Shown: positions 15,678-24,360 of the stretch, piece by piece
Layout of the letters: every line of letters begins with the position of its first letter
Position numbering within the stretch: position 1 is the first letter of the stretch
Assembly: GCF_014191505.1 (NCBI RefSeq)
Contig: NZ_JACHWS010000002.1
Span: 868,001-932,000, forward strand
Source of the DNA: Hoyosella altamirensis
GTDB taxonomy: Bacteria; Actinomycetota; Actinomycetes; Mycobacteriales; Mycobacteriaceae
Direction of reading: 5' to 3'
Length of the DNA stretch: 64,000 nt
Notes under the pieces: model-generated
The model's input: only the letters and a program-made list of their open reading frames with translations
Told to the model about the DNA's origin: nothing
Databases searched by the model: none
Program-made: the position numbers and the translations under genes

Positions 15678-16595
15678 ATGAAAATCGTGTGTTCGTCCGG
15701 TCTACATGACATGGTCAGAACACCGACAACCCAAACCCTCGATGTCCCAGGCGCAGTGCTGCACTACGACATCCGGGGTGAACTGCCCGAACGCGATGCT
15801 GCCGACAGGGTGCTCCTACTCGCAGGTTCACCCATGGATGCGTCGGGTTTCGTTACCCTCGCGTCGCATTTCGAGGAACGCGCTGTTGTGACGTACGACC
15901 CCAGGGGAACCGGCCGGAGCCGCCGTACAGACGGAACTGGTGAACTGACGCCCGAAACCCACGCGGATGACTTGCACCGTCTGATTGATGAATTGGGTGC
16001 CGGACCAGTGGATATCTTCGCGAGTAGCGGCGGCGCTGTGAATGCGCTCAAGCTGGTTACCGAACATCCAGATGATGTGCGCACGCTCGTTGCGCACGAA
16101 CCGCCGCTCGCGACTGTGGTGCCTGATAGCGACGTCGTACTGGCGGTATGCGAGGACATCTACCGCACCTATCAGCGCGCTGGCAGTGGCCCTGCGATGG
16201 CGAAGTTTATCGCTCTGACTGGCAGGAAGGGTGAGCTTGCGCCCTCGTACCTGGACGAGCCAAGTCCCAGCGCCGCGGACTTCGGTTTGCCGACGGAAGA
16301 TGATGGCGCCCGCGACGATCCCCTTGTGGGACAGAACCTTCGAGGCTGCTGCGGATATGTACCTGACTTCGAAGCGCTAGCAAACCACCCCGCGAAGATC
16401 ATCGTGGCCGCTGGTGAGGAATCCAGGGGTGAGTTCGCTGCGCGTGCTGCCGCTGCGCTTGCCCATCGACTTGGGACCGAACTAGCTGTGTTCCCCAGCC
16501 ATCACGCTGGTTTTCTCGGTGGCGAGTATGGCATGACGGGAGAGCCGGAAGCATTCGCGCGCACCCTTCGTGACGTCTTGGCGGCGCGTTTGTGA
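15678..16595 (+). CDS. Alpha/beta hydrolase
   Basis: This 305-residue cytoplasmic hydrolase has the strand-turn pattern RVLLLAGSPMDASGF, the conserved YDPRGTGRS (about 73-81), a nucleophile elbow at FASSGGA with Ser117 (first Gly of GxSxG replaced by Ala), and a C-terminal His in PSHHAGFLGG. The substrate is not evident; the family includes esterases, haloperoxidases and lactonases. Met12 (15711) is an alternative start. It follows the sigma gene by 9 bases and overlaps the acetyltransferase by 4, so it belongs to the ECF42 operon and is probably an effector of its stress response. Confidence 0.85.
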   Translation: MKIVCSSGLHDMVRTPTTQTLDVPGAVLHYDIRGELPERDAADRVLLLAGSPMDASGFVTLASHFEERAVVTYDPRGTGRSRRTDGTGELTPETHADDLHRLIDELGAGPVDIFASSGGAVNALKLVTEHPDDVRTLVAHEPPLATVVPDSDVVLAVCEDIYRTYQRAGSGPAMAKFIALTGRKGELAPSYLDEPSPSAADFGLPTEDDGARDDPLVGQNLRGCCGYVPDFEALANHPAKIIVAAGEESRGEFAARAAAALAHRLGTELAVFPSHHAGFLGGEYGMTGEPEAFARTLRDVLAARL

Positions 16596-17158
16596 GCTCA
16601 GTCCGTGCAAATATTGACGACATGGGGATATCGAGGTTGGTGATCCGCGATGCCACCGCTGCGGACGCCGCAGCGTGCGCTGCGATCTACGCGCCATATG
16701 TCACCGAAACGGCGGTTTCTTTCGAGACTGAGGCCCCGTCCGTTGCTGACATGGCGGCGCGCATCGTGAGCGCCCGCGATGAGTATGCGTGGATTGTCCT
16801 GGAAGATGACGGCGTCGTGGTCGGCTACGCACATGGGGGTTCGCACAAGGCGCGCGCTGCTTATCGATGGTCGTGCGAGGTGAGTATTTACATGCAGATG
16901 GGGCGGCGCCGCACAGGAGGGGGCCGCCTGCTTTATCGCGAGCTTTTCGCGCGACTGGCAGCCCGCGGCTACCGCACGGCAGTAGCGGGCGTGGCACTTC
17001 CGAACGACGCCAGCGTGGGCGTTCACACGGCGATGGGTTTCGAGCAGGTCGGTGTGTACAAGCGGATCGGATGGAAAAACGGCGCTTGGCACGATGTTGC
17101 TTGGTTTCAGGTGGCTCTCACGGATCACGGGGACGAGCCACCGCAGGCGATTAGCTGA
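16592..17158 (+). CDS. GNAT N-acetyltransferase (phosphinothricin acetyltransferase-like)
   Basis: This 188-residue GNAT enzyme would transfer acetyl from acetyl-CoA to an amine. It opens LVIRDATAADAAACAAIYAPYV and has VSFETEAPS, VVGYAHGG, RRTGGGRLLYRELFA for pyrophosphate binding, and NDASVGVHTAMGFEQVGVYKRIGWK, all in the order seen in Pat/Bar and MddA-type enzymes that act on phosphinothricin or methionine analogues. The GTG at 16592 overlaps the preceding stop; an ATG at 16622 gives a more usual length of 178. It is the last gene of the ECF42 operon. The true substrate is unknown. Confidence 0.87.
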   Translation: MSSVRANIDDMGISRLVIRDATAADAAACAAIYAPYVTETAVSFETEAPSVADMAARIVSARDEYAWIVLEDDGVVVGYAHGGSHKARAAYRWSCEVSIYMQMGRRRTGGGRLLYRELFARLAARGYRTAVAGVALPNDASVGVHTAMGFEQVGVYKRIGWKNGAWHDVAWFQVALTDHGDEPPQAIS

Positions 17159-17266
17159 GCACACGGTTGCCAGCTCCTCGACTCCCTCAAGTAGCAGCCC
17201 TTTGGAGATCCGCCCGCACACCTGAATAATCAACTCCAGCAAGCTATTTCAGAATGAGGGGTTGTT

Positions 17267-18058
17267 GTGGCCGTATCTGCACGCTGGACTGTCGGAGCTG
17301 TTGTTGGAGCGGCTGCCCTGGGAGTTGTCGCTTGCCAGCCGTCAAGCTTCGAGGACACGCTGGGCGAGTGGTTCGATTTCACCGATACCGGAAGCCTCAC
17401 GCCGGAGGAAGCACCCCCACACTATCCCGATGATCGGGGAGTCCTGGCCCTCATCAGCGAGCTCGAGATGGCTGCTGAATCGACCATGGCCGACTACGAC
17501 CGAAGCGACTTCCCCCACTGGGAACGCCTGGACCCGCGATTCGGGTTCGGCGCCACTTACACCGCCATCGAAGGGCGCTGTACCTCCCGTGATGCGGTCC
17601 TCCTGCGCGACGCTACCGGCGACGTCACCCTCGATCCGGACACGTGTGACTTCGCCGTCGGCCCAGGTGGCGGGTGGTTAGATCAGTACGGGGTGATCGA
17701 CCGGGGAACTGGCGAGTTGCGGGACTACAAGTGGATGACCAACTCTTCCGATGTCGATGCGGAACACATTGTTGCCCTCGGTGAGGCATGGCGTTCGGGT
17801 GCAAGCGAAATGGATCTGGAGACGCGAACGCTGATCGCGAATGACGCGCTGAACGTGGTGATTTCGGACCCCTCAGCAAACCGGTCGAAAGGTGATCAGG
17901 ATCCGTCGACGTATTTGCCGCCGGGAAACTTCCGTTGCGAGTACGTTGAGCGCTACACGCAGGTCAAGGTCAAATACGGCCTGACGGTAGATCCTGACGA
18001 ACACAGTGCGCTGAGAAGTGCAGCGACAGAATGCATCACGAAGAGAGAGCTTGAATGA
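17267..18058 (+). CDS. Secreted lipoprotein with HNH-type nuclease domain (DUF1524-like)
   Basis: This 263-residue protein has a signal peptide ending in the lipobox LGVVAC (Cys23), so it should be anchored on the outer face of the membrane. The C-terminal half carries the DUF1524/HNH-like signature: DAEHIVALGEAW (His167), ANDALNVV (Asn192) and SANRSKGDQDPSTYLPP (Asn205, Lys208). Members are metal-dependent endonucleases, and secreted actinobacterial versions may degrade extracellular DNA. The GTG start lies after GAGGGG. Its stop overlaps the start of the next small gene by 4 bases, hinting at a linked product. Confidence 0.85.
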   Translation: MAVSARWTVGAVVGAAALGVVACQPSSFEDTLGEWFDFTDTGSLTPEEAPPHYPDDRGVLALISELEMAAESTMADYDRSDFPHWERLDPRFGFGATYTAIEGRCTSRDAVLLRDATGDVTLDPDTCDFAVGPGGGWLDQYGVIDRGTGELRDYKWMTNSSDVDAEHIVALGEAWRSGASEMDLETRTLIANDALNVVISDPSANRSKGDQDPSTYLPPGNFRCEYVERYTQVKVKYGLTVDPDEHSALRSAATECITKRELE

Positions 18059-18318
18059 GCGAGTGCGTTCCCGTTCCCGGCAAAGTTGTGGTGATGACTG
18101 ACGAGGAAGGTTCGATCTCCGGCGAACTCGACGTTCAGCTCGACGGGGACGGCCACGGCCTGGTGCGCTACCGCAACAACGCAACTTGGCTGACTATTGG
18201 CAACCTCGACGGACGGCCGCCGCGCACCTGGGACAGTATCGACGAACTCGCGAACGCGATCGACGCCAACAAAGGAGCCGTAGACGCGGCAGGCAATACC
18301 ATCCCGTTCGAGGCGTGA
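18055..18318 (+). CDS. Small hypothetical protein coupled to the secreted nuclease
   Basis: This is an 87-residue acidic protein (SECVPVPGKVVVMTDEEGSISGEL, then WDSIDELANAIDANKG) with no signal peptide or membrane segment. Its ATG overlaps the TGA of the nuclease gene, so the two are translated together. An acidic cytoplasmic protein coupled to a nuclease could be an inhibitor, but no known immunity family is recognised; this is inference from position only. The gene ends at a sharp hairpin. Confidence 0.65.
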   Translation: MSECVPVPGKVVVMTDEEGSISGELDVQLDGDGHGLVRYRNNATWLTIGNLDGRPPRTWDSIDELANAIDANKGAVDAAGNTIPFEA

Positions 18319-18335
18319 GACTGCCTGGGCAGTCT
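18318..18335. terminator. Hairpin between convergent genes
   Basis: Perfect 8-base arms AGACTGCC and GGCAGTCT are separated by TG, fitting exactly between the two convergent stop codons. It probably terminates in both directions. Confidence 0.55.
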
Positions 18336-18336
18336 G

Positions 18337-18786
18337 TTAGCAGCCGTCTTCCTGGTTCTGTTGCTGGTTCAGGACAGCTGAATGGATCTCGCGGACTTCC
18401 TTCGCGATTGCGTCGAGTTCCCCGAATTTCGCAGTGAGTTCCGGAACTTTGCGCAGTACTTCTCGCTCCTCATCCAGCCGGGAGAGCAGTTTCTTGACGT
18501 CACTGAGCGTTGCGGACGATTCAGTGAGCGTCGTGTCCACGTTGCCGAGCACGCTACTCAGAGTCCTGCCGATCCCGGTGAGGGTCGTGTCGACGTTCTG
18601 CAGTGTCCGGCCCACGTCAGTCATGAGTTTGTCGACTTCAGCCAAGGTTTGCGCGACGTCGCCCATCGTGTGTTTGACCTCGCCAAGCGTGGCGTCGACT
18701 TCCTCCCGAACATCCTGGAATTCCCGGATTGTCCGACTGGGTCTGCTGAGCGCATCGGATAGAGCCTGGGGCAGAAACCGTGCCAT
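18337..18786 (-). CDS. Coiled-coil protein
   Basis: This 149-residue protein is almost entirely helical. Heptad-like segments (VREEVDATLGEVKHTMGDV, TLAEVDKLMTDVGRTLQNVD, TTLTESSATLSDVKKLL) recur roughly every 11-14 residues with a TL/V periodicity, so a long coiled coil or apolipoprotein-like amphipathic helix is predicted. The ATG at 18786 has AAGGAG 7 bases upstream and is better than the start at 18807. The N-terminus MARFLPQALSDALSRPSRTI is amphipathic and could touch the membrane. Similar short proteins occur next to envelope genes in Mycobacteriales; the next gene is a penicillin-binding lipoprotein. No function is assigned. Confidence 0.75.
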   Translation of the reverse strand: MARFLPQALSDALSRPSRTIREFQDVREEVDATLGEVKHTMGDVAQTLAEVDKLMTDVGRTLQNVDTTLTGIGRTLSSVLGNVDTTLTESSATLSDVKKLLSRLDEEREVLRKVPELTAKFGELDAIAKEVREIHSAVLNQQQNQEDGC

Positions 18787-18912
18787 CACGACTCCTTCGC
18801 TGTACATATGTCGTGACCAAAAGCTGCGATGCGCTAGCGGGGACTTACCCTAGCACGCGGCCGGTGACGGGATCCGCCGTTCTCACGCTCATCTGCGGTG
18901 CGCCGACGGTAG

Positions 18913-20709
18913 CTATTGCGCCACGGCCCGGAGGAATCGTCCAGACGCCGCGACAGCAGGTGCGGAAGAGTCTCCGCCCTCGACGAACGTAGCAAAAGCG
19001 ACGTCCCCGGCGATTCCAACGAACCAGCCGTTGGAAGCGGCACCGCCAACTTCTGCGGTTCCAGTTTTTCCGCCGAGGCCGGCAATGTCGGCGAGCGCGG
19101 TGGCGGTTCCGCTGCTGACGGTTTCGCGCATCATTTCGCGGATAGCGTCGACGACGCTCATCGGGAGCGCGGCGGGCTCTGCATCCCCCGTCGTCTCATC
19201 ATTCTCGAGGAGGCCAGGCATGATCATGGTGCCGTCGTTGGCGAGCGATGCGACAGCGACTGCCATCCCGAAGGGACTCGCGAGTACTTGCCCTTGCCCG
19301 ATCGCAGCCTCGACGCGCGCGGGACCACTTTCGGTGGTGGGTACGCTGCCCGTGACTGTAGTGAGCCCTGGGATGTCGAAATCCACTCCCAGGCCGAGTG
19401 ATTCAGCAGTCTGTGTCAGCGCTTCAGGCTCCAACTGGACGGCAAGTATTCCTTGCGTGGTGTTGCATGACCGCGCGAACGCCGTATGTAGCGGTACTTG
19501 CCCCAGGTCGAAGCCTTCATCATTGGGGATGGTGCGGCCTTCGATTGTCGCTTCACCAGGGCACGCCAGCAATTCGTCGGGGGACGTAACGCCGGCGTTG
19601 AGCGCCGCGGAGGTCGTGACGATCTTGAATGTTGATCCGGGTGCGTATAGCCCGGTCAGGGAGATCGGACCCTGCGAGTCTGCGGCGGAGTTTTGTGCCA
19701 CCGCGAGGATTCCGCCGGTAGAAGGCTCGATCGCGACGATTGCCGCTGGCTGGCCTTCACTGTCGACGGCAGCCTGTGCGGCTTGCTGGTATTCCAGGTC
19801 CAGGGAGGTAGGCACGTTGGCGACCACACCCGCATCCTCCCCGGCGATGCGTTCAAACGAGTCAGGATTTCTCGCGATGACGGACCAGCCTTGCTCGGCA
19901 CGCAGTGTCTCTTCCCACGCGTCAGGCAGGCCACGCAGGACGGGTGTTGTGAGTGCCCGGTCCTCTGTCAGCAGCCGACCCTGCTCGCTGAGCTGCACAC
20001 CCTCTATCGCGGCGAGTTGGTCACGGATCGGTGCTGCCGCGTCCTCCCTGAGCGTAACCACGGCATAGCTTTGCCCCTCAGCTTCGGCCATTCCCTCACG
20101 GATGGAGCTCCCGGTAATCGTCGGCGCCGCATCCGACACGGCAGACGCGACTGAATCTGCGCTTGCCTCCGCTCCGGCTGCCAGCGTGACCACAGTGACG
20201 GTCTGCCAAGTCATGACTGGCACATCGTTGCGGTCCACGACCGGGGTGTCGTAGTCGAGGAGATCCGAGTAGACAAGGTGGCCCCCAGGTTCGAGCCTGG
20301 TATCGATGAGCTGGGGTGACCACACCAGGCGCATGCCCTCCGCGGTTTCTGCGAAGTCGGCCTCGCCGACAGTTTCTGCGATACGCCCCTCCCCGAGGTC
20401 CCACACGGTCACTGTCTGCGCGTCGTCTTCTTCGATGCCGATACTCATGGTCCTGCCTGCCGTGACCATTCCGTCAAGGCTGGCCTGGATGGCTTCGGCA
20501 GCGGAGTCCGGGTCGGTCGTCATGGCTGCTGCCGTTTCGACGTCGCCGGCGTTCACGGCTTCGGCGAACGCCTCGAGGGTGTCGCGCCGCTCGTCCGTGA
20601 AGAGCCCGCAGGAGGTGGCGCTGATCATGACGAGCGCGAGGCCAGCCGCGAGAGCAAGCCTGGGGCGGAGACGAATGTGCAGCGAAGAGTTCAGTCGCGG
20701 TGCGCGCAT
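18913..20709 (-). CDS. Penicillin-binding lipoprotein (class B type transpeptidase)
   Basis: This 598-residue exported protein begins with a basic signal peptide and a lipobox ending in Cys34 (ISATSC). An NTF2-like MecA_N-type domain follows (about 40-150), then a dimer/linker region and the transpeptidase domain. The active site is complete: Ser359-TF-Lys362 (APGSTFKI), Ser414-Cys-Asn416 and Lys548-Thr-Gly (GGKTGTAEV). It should cross-link peptidoglycan and be acylated by beta-lactams; the layout matches mycobacterial Rv2864c-type lipoproteins. Starts upstream (to 20787) lack the signal peptide context. It is monocistronic, with divergent and convergent neighbours. Confidence 0.92.
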   Translation of the reverse strand: MRAPRLNSSLHIRLRPRLALAAGLALVMISATSCGLFTDERRDTLEAFAEAVNAGDVETAAAMTTDPDSAAEAIQASLDGMVTAGRTMSIGIEEDDAQTVTVWDLGEGRIAETVGEADFAETAEGMRLVWSPQLIDTRLEPGGHLVYSDLLDYDTPVVDRNDVPVMTWQTVTVVTLAAGAEASADSVASAVSDAAPTITGSSIREGMAEAEGQSYAVVTLREDAAAPIRDQLAAIEGVQLSEQGRLLTEDRALTTPVLRGLPDAWEETLRAEQGWSVIARNPDSFERIAGEDAGVVANVPTSLDLEYQQAAQAAVDSEGQPAAIVAIEPSTGGILAVAQNSAADSQGPISLTGLYAPGSTFKIVTTSAALNAGVTSPDELLACPGEATIEGRTIPNDEGFDLGQVPLHTAFARSCNTTQGILAVQLEPEALTQTAESLGLGVDFDIPGLTTVTGSVPTTESGPARVEAAIGQGQVLASPFGMAVAVASLANDGTMIMPGLLENDETTGDAEPAALPMSVVDAIREMMRETVSSGTATALADIAGLGGKTGTAEVGGAASNGWFVGIAGDVAFATFVEGGDSSAPAVAASGRFLRAVAQ

Positions 20710-20874
20710 AGAGCCATCGCACCACGCGATCTTGCTGGTGTCGAGTGCGCAGGCGTCTGAGATATGCCGAGACGTCGACCGAGACAAGGCTATCCCCTTG
20801 CTAGAGCCTGCTTAGGGTGGCGTCCGGCGATATCTCAGACGTGTGGGCATACCTCGCGGCGCCGAGGAGGAGCC

Positions 20875-21378
20875 TTATAGATCCCGACGCATACAGGCGC
20901 GTGGCCAGCGGTCGAGACCGCGCATAGTTTCCGTGCGTCTGATTTCGCGCAAACCTGGACTGAGTTCCCGATCGTCGAGGTAACGGAATCCGAGTTTCCG
21001 ATAGTACGGACCGTTCCAGGGAACCTCAGTGAACGTGGTGAGCGTCAGCGTGGAGAGCCCCGCCTTTCGCGCCCAATCCGCCACGTACTCGATCAGCTGT
21101 CTGCCAAGCTTCTGGCCTGCATGATCAGGGTGGACGGAGACCTGCTCAATGTGAGCGCAGCCGTCGACGACATCAGCGATGAGATAGGCGACCGGAACGT
21201 CCCGATCATCGGTATTGACCCAGGCGCGGCCCACCGATTGGTACCGCAGCAACTCGTCGAGGGAAGGCGGGTCATCGTCGGCCACTGCCCTCATGCCGAT
21301 GTCCGCGAATGCGAACCCCGCGGCTCGTTCAATCTCCTGCAAGACCGAAAAGTCAGCTCGGCGGGCTGGCCGAATCAT
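20875..21378 (-). CDS. GNAT-family N-acetyltransferase
   Basis: This is about 167 residues from the ATG at 21378, which has GAGGGG 7 bases upstream (a GTG at 21387 is also in frame). GNAT features are IRPARRADFSVLQEIERAAG, the beta-4 strand AHIEQVSVHPDHAGQKLGRQL with the acetyl-CoA pyrophosphate loop, and YYRKLGFRYLDD near the C-terminus. The substrate is unknown. It is divergent from the RidA gene with 33 bases between, so the two share a promoter region. Confidence 0.85.
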   Translation of the reverse strand: MIRPARRADFSVLQEIERAAGFAFADIGMRAVADDDPPSLDELLRYQSVGRAWVNTDDRDVPVAYLIADVVDGCAHIEQVSVHPDHAGQKLGRQLIEYVADWARKAGLSTLTLTTFTEVPWNGPYYRKLGFRYLDDRELSPGLREIRRTETMRGLDRWPRACMRRDL

Positions 21379-21411
21379 GTTCACCACCCCTCACATGTGC
21401 TTGAGTGAAGT

Positions 21412-21828
21412 ATGCCTTCTGCTGTGACTTTGATTCGCTCTTCCTCATTGTCCGATATTGCCGAATATGCCTATGCGGCAACTGCTCCGGCTGACGCTCG
21501 GCTGGTCTTTCTTGCGGGCGCGTGCCCTCTCAACGCTGACGGCACGACCGCCGCAATTGGCGACTACGCTGGCCAGGCAGCGAAATCGATCGAGAACATG
21601 AAGGTCGCGCTGGCTGAGGCGGGTGCGTCGATGGCGGACGTCATTCGTACTCGTGTGCTTGTCGCGTCCTCATCCCAGACGGACCTAGTCACCGCCTGGG
21701 AAGTGGTGCGGGACGCGTTCGGCGACCATGACGTACCGAGCACGTTGTTTGGCGTCACGGTCCTCGGATATGACGACCAACTCGTCGAGATCGAGGCGAT
21801 CGCGGCAATTCGCGAACCGAACGCCTGA
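21412..21828 (+). CDS. RidA/YjgF-family protein
   Basis: This 138-residue protein is a member of the RidA superfamily, whose trimers hydrolyse reactive enamine/imine intermediates from PLP enzymes. Typical elements are FLAGACPLNADG, the helix QAAKSIENMKVALAEAGASMADVIRTRVLV, and VPSTLFGVTVLGYDDQLVEIEAIAAI. The catalytic Arg of true RidA would lie in the IRTRVLV strand to VPxR region. Here the latter reads VPSTLFG, without that Arg, so it may belong to a Rid subfamily with another activity. It is upstream of the ABC exporter by 33 bases and could share its transcript. Confidence 0.82.
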   Translation: MPSAVTLIRSSSLSDIAEYAYAATAPADARLVFLAGACPLNADGTTAAIGDYAGQAAKSIENMKVALAEAGASMADVIRTRVLVASSSQTDLVTAWEVVRDAFGDHDVPSTLFGVTVLGYDDQLVEIEAIAAIREPNA

Positions 21829-21861
21829 ACTGCGGGAGCTACATAGCGGAAGAGGGGTCTG

Positions 21862-22752
21862 ATGCTTGAGATTGACGGGTTGTGCAAAAAGTATGGCGAC
21901 ATCACCGCGCTGCGGAACGTCACATTTGACGTTCGCCCAGGGGAGATCCTTGGGTTCGTTGGCAGCAACGGGGCAGGAAAATCAACCACCATGCGCATCG
22001 CGCTAGGGGTGCTGACTGCGGATTCCGGCGAAGTGCGACTCGACGGCCGGCCCATCGATTTCGCCACCCGGAAGACGATCGGATACATGCCGGAGGAACG
22101 CGGCCTCTACCCGAAAATGAAAGTGGCCGACCAATTGGCGTTCCTGGCTGAACTCCATGGGATGACCCGCAAAGAGGCTTTCCTCAGTATGGAACGCTGG
22201 ACGGACCGTCTCGGTCTTGAAGACAAACGAGGTCGCGATGTTCAGGAACTGAGTCTAGGTAACCAACAGCGTGTACAGCTCGCGGCGGCGCTCGTTCACG
22301 ACCCGGTAGTTCTGGTTCTCGATGAGCCGTTCTCCGGTCTTGACCCGGTTGCTGTCGACGTGATGAGTGAGGTGCTTCGCGAGAAGGCACGACTCGGTGC
22401 GCCCGTGGTTTTTTCGAGTCACCAGCTGGATCTCGTGGAGCGCCTATGTGACCGGGTAGGCATCATCGTTCGTGGTGAGATGCGAGCTATCGGCTCAGTC
22501 GAGGAATTGCGTGCGCGGGGAAAGCGTCAACTCGCTGTTAGCGCACCGAACGCCCCGACAATGTGGGCCGAGCAGATTCCGGGGGTTCGGCTGCTGTCAT
22601 CCAACGGAAATGCGGTGACTTTGCTGGAACTCGAGGATCATGTCGACGACCAGTCGGTACTTGAGGCCGCGCTGGCTCACGGTCCGGTACGGCACTTTGC
22701 GGCGCATCGCCCGACGTTGACCGAGCTCTTCCGAGAGGTGGTTTCCGAATGA
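21862..22752 (+). CDS. ABC transporter ATP-binding protein (NatA-like)
   Basis: This 296-residue ABC ATPase has Walker A GSNGAGKST (34-42), signature LSLGNQQRV, Walker B VVLVLDEPFSGLDP and the switch His in FSSHQLDLVE. The signature has NQQ where most have GQQQ, the form common in NatA/CcmA-type exporters. The C-terminal extension (DUF4162-like, from about 210) also fits NatA. AGAGGGG precedes the ATG. It overlaps the permease gene by 4 bases. Together they form a two-component exporter, probably for Na+ or a small toxic compound; the substrate is not shown by sequence. Confidence 0.93.
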   Translation: MLEIDGLCKKYGDITALRNVTFDVRPGEILGFVGSNGAGKSTTMRIALGVLTADSGEVRLDGRPIDFATRKTIGYMPEERGLYPKMKVADQLAFLAELHGMTRKEAFLSMERWTDRLGLEDKRGRDVQELSLGNQQRVQLAAALVHDPVVLVLDEPFSGLDPVAVDVMSEVLREKARLGAPVVFSSHQLDLVERLCDRVGIIVRGEMRAIGSVEELRARGKRQLAVSAPNAPTMWAEQIPGVRLLSSNGNAVTLLELEDHVDDQSVLEAALAHGPVRHFAAHRPTLTELFREVVSE

Positions 22753-23948
22753 CCGGAAAGAATCAGTCCCGCAATGTCATATGGCTCGTATTCCGCAGAG
22801 AATTCCTGGCGCAGGTTCGAACGAAATCATTTGTCGTAGGCACTCTGGTGACGGTCGCCATCATTGTGGGCGCTCTAGTTGCGTTCTCAATCTTTCGGGG
22901 CGACGGGGAAGCGGAGCCATCTCACATTGCGCTGACTGGCGATGCGCCACAGTTGGCGCAGGTGATCGGTGAGACGGCAACCGCGATGGAGGTACCCGTC
23001 GAGGTCGAGGAAGCCACGTCCGATGATGAGGCTCGAGCGCTGGTCGAATCGGGCGATGTCGAGGCCGCACTGCTGGCCAACGCCGATGGCAGTTACACGA
23101 TCGTGAGTGACGACGAGCCAGATCCAATGCTGCGCACCATCCTCGAGACCGCGGTCTCGGCCCTTGCGCTGGATCAAGCCTTAGGCGCGCAGGGCGTTGA
23201 TGCTGTGGCGTTGCAAAGTGCAGTCGACACCGCCCAGGTTTCCGTGGAAACAATCGCCCAGCCGGATCCAGAGCGTGGTGAGCGGATCATCATGTCCTGG
23301 GTGGCGTTGTACCTGCTTTTCGGCACTGTCATGGGATACGGCATGTATGTGGCGATGGGCGTGACCGAGGAGAAGTCGAGCCGGATCGTCGAACTGCTTC
23401 TCTCGACTATTCGGCCGCTGCAGCTGCTGTGGGGCAAGATCCTCGGAATCGGCGCTGTCGCGCTGCTGAGCGTGGTGACATACGGCGTCGTCGGCATCGT
23501 GGCCGCTCAGCTGCTTGGCTTGCTCACCGTGACGACGACGGCACTATCGGTCTTCGCTGCCACCGTCATCTGGGTAGTACTCGGTTTCGTGTTCTTCGCG
23601 ACGCTCTACGCGGCTGCGGGTTCGCTGGTTTCGCGTCAGGAGGAGATGCAGCAAGCTGCATCACCGCTGATGATCATCCTCATGGCGTGCTTCGGCATCA
23701 GCATTCCCGCGATTTTCAACCCAGAAGGAATGTTGAGCAATGTGCTGGCGTGGATCCCGCCGTTCTCCGCGTTCGTGATGCCGGTTCGGACCGCTGCGGG
23801 GGTGACGTCGCCTCTCGAATTAGCAGGTTCAATCGCGGTCATGGTGATTGCCTGCCTGGTCGCGTCGATTCTCGCAGCACGGATCTATCAGCGGACGGTG
23901 CTGACGACCGGGTCTCGAATTTCGTGGGTGAAGGCGTTGCGCGGCTGA
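22749..23948 (+). CDS. ABC transporter permease (NatB-like)
   Basis: This 399-residue ABC-2-type permease has a first membrane segment at about 28-48, then a large extracytoplasmic domain (about 50-170, acidic, Ala-rich), then five C-terminal segments from about 180. It carries the motif EEKSSRIVELLLSTIRPLQLLWGKILG, which is diagnostic for NatB/YhaP exporters. It starts inside the ATPase gene (ATGA) and is its partner. No third subunit is present. Confidence 0.92.
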   Translation: MTGKNQSRNVIWLVFRREFLAQVRTKSFVVGTLVTVAIIVGALVAFSIFRGDGEAEPSHIALTGDAPQLAQVIGETATAMEVPVEVEEATSDDEARALVESGDVEAALLANADGSYTIVSDDEPDPMLRTILETAVSALALDQALGAQGVDAVALQSAVDTAQVSVETIAQPDPERGERIIMSWVALYLLFGTVMGYGMYVAMGVTEEKSSRIVELLLSTIRPLQLLWGKILGIGAVALLSVVTYGVVGIVAAQLLGLLTVTTTALSVFAATVIWVVLGFVFFATLYAAAGSLVSRQEEMQQAASPLMIILMACFGISIPAIFNPEGMLSNVLAWIPPFSAFVMPVRTAAGVTSPLELAGSIAVMVIACLVASILAARIYQRTVLTTGSRISWVKALRG

Positions 23949-23961
23949 CACTTCACACGTC

Positions 23962-24360
23962 TCATGTATCAGACCGGTAGAGGCGCTGGTACCGCGCTTT
24001 CTCAGCTTCAAACTGCTCGATCTTGCGTCCGTTTTGCAGGTCAGCGGGAAGGCCATGCCGTTCGAGCCGCCTTTTGCGGTTGGGCTCCATGTAGGCAGCG
24101 GAATAGAAGAGGGCGAGAAGCACACCGAGGAGAACGACCCCGCCTCTCAGAGCTAGCGGGCCTGGAAGGAGAAATCCCGCGCCGAACAAAGGCAGAAATG
24201 GGACCATGCCGCGAATGAGATGGCGGGGCACCGCGTGGTCGCCAGTGAGGTCGTTGCGTACCCACTCATGCATCGAGGGCGGCAGGGTCCGCCCGAATGA
24301 GTAGCCGATCCACTGGAGGGGTCCGGGCCGTTTCCTTGCGGGCTTTCGCGTTGCTGTCAT
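23962..24360 (-). CDS. DUF5313 family membrane protein
   Basis: This 132-residue protein matches what I recall of DUF5313: RPGPLQWIGYSFGRTLPPSM, HEWVRNDLTG, RHLIRGMVPFLP, two membrane segments (about 52-68 and 72-89) and a basic tail MEPNRKRRLERHGLP. Function is unknown. The ATG at 24360 overlaps the stop of the MarR gene (ATGA), so both are in one operon and would respond to the same signal. The frame continues upstream to 24771, but only as the antisense-like shadow of MarR. Confidence 0.8.
   Translation of the reverse strand: MTATRKPARKRPGPLQWIGYSFGRTLPPSMHEWVRNDLTGDHAVPRHLIRGMVPFLPLFGAGFLLPGPLALRGGVVLLGVLLALFYSAAYMEPNRKRRLERHGLPADLQNGRKIEQFEAEKARYQRLYRSDT

Noticed and set aside
19031-20068. 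345-codon frame opposite the penicillin-binding gene
   Set aside because: Typical Ser/Pro/Thr antisense shadow of a high-GC gene.
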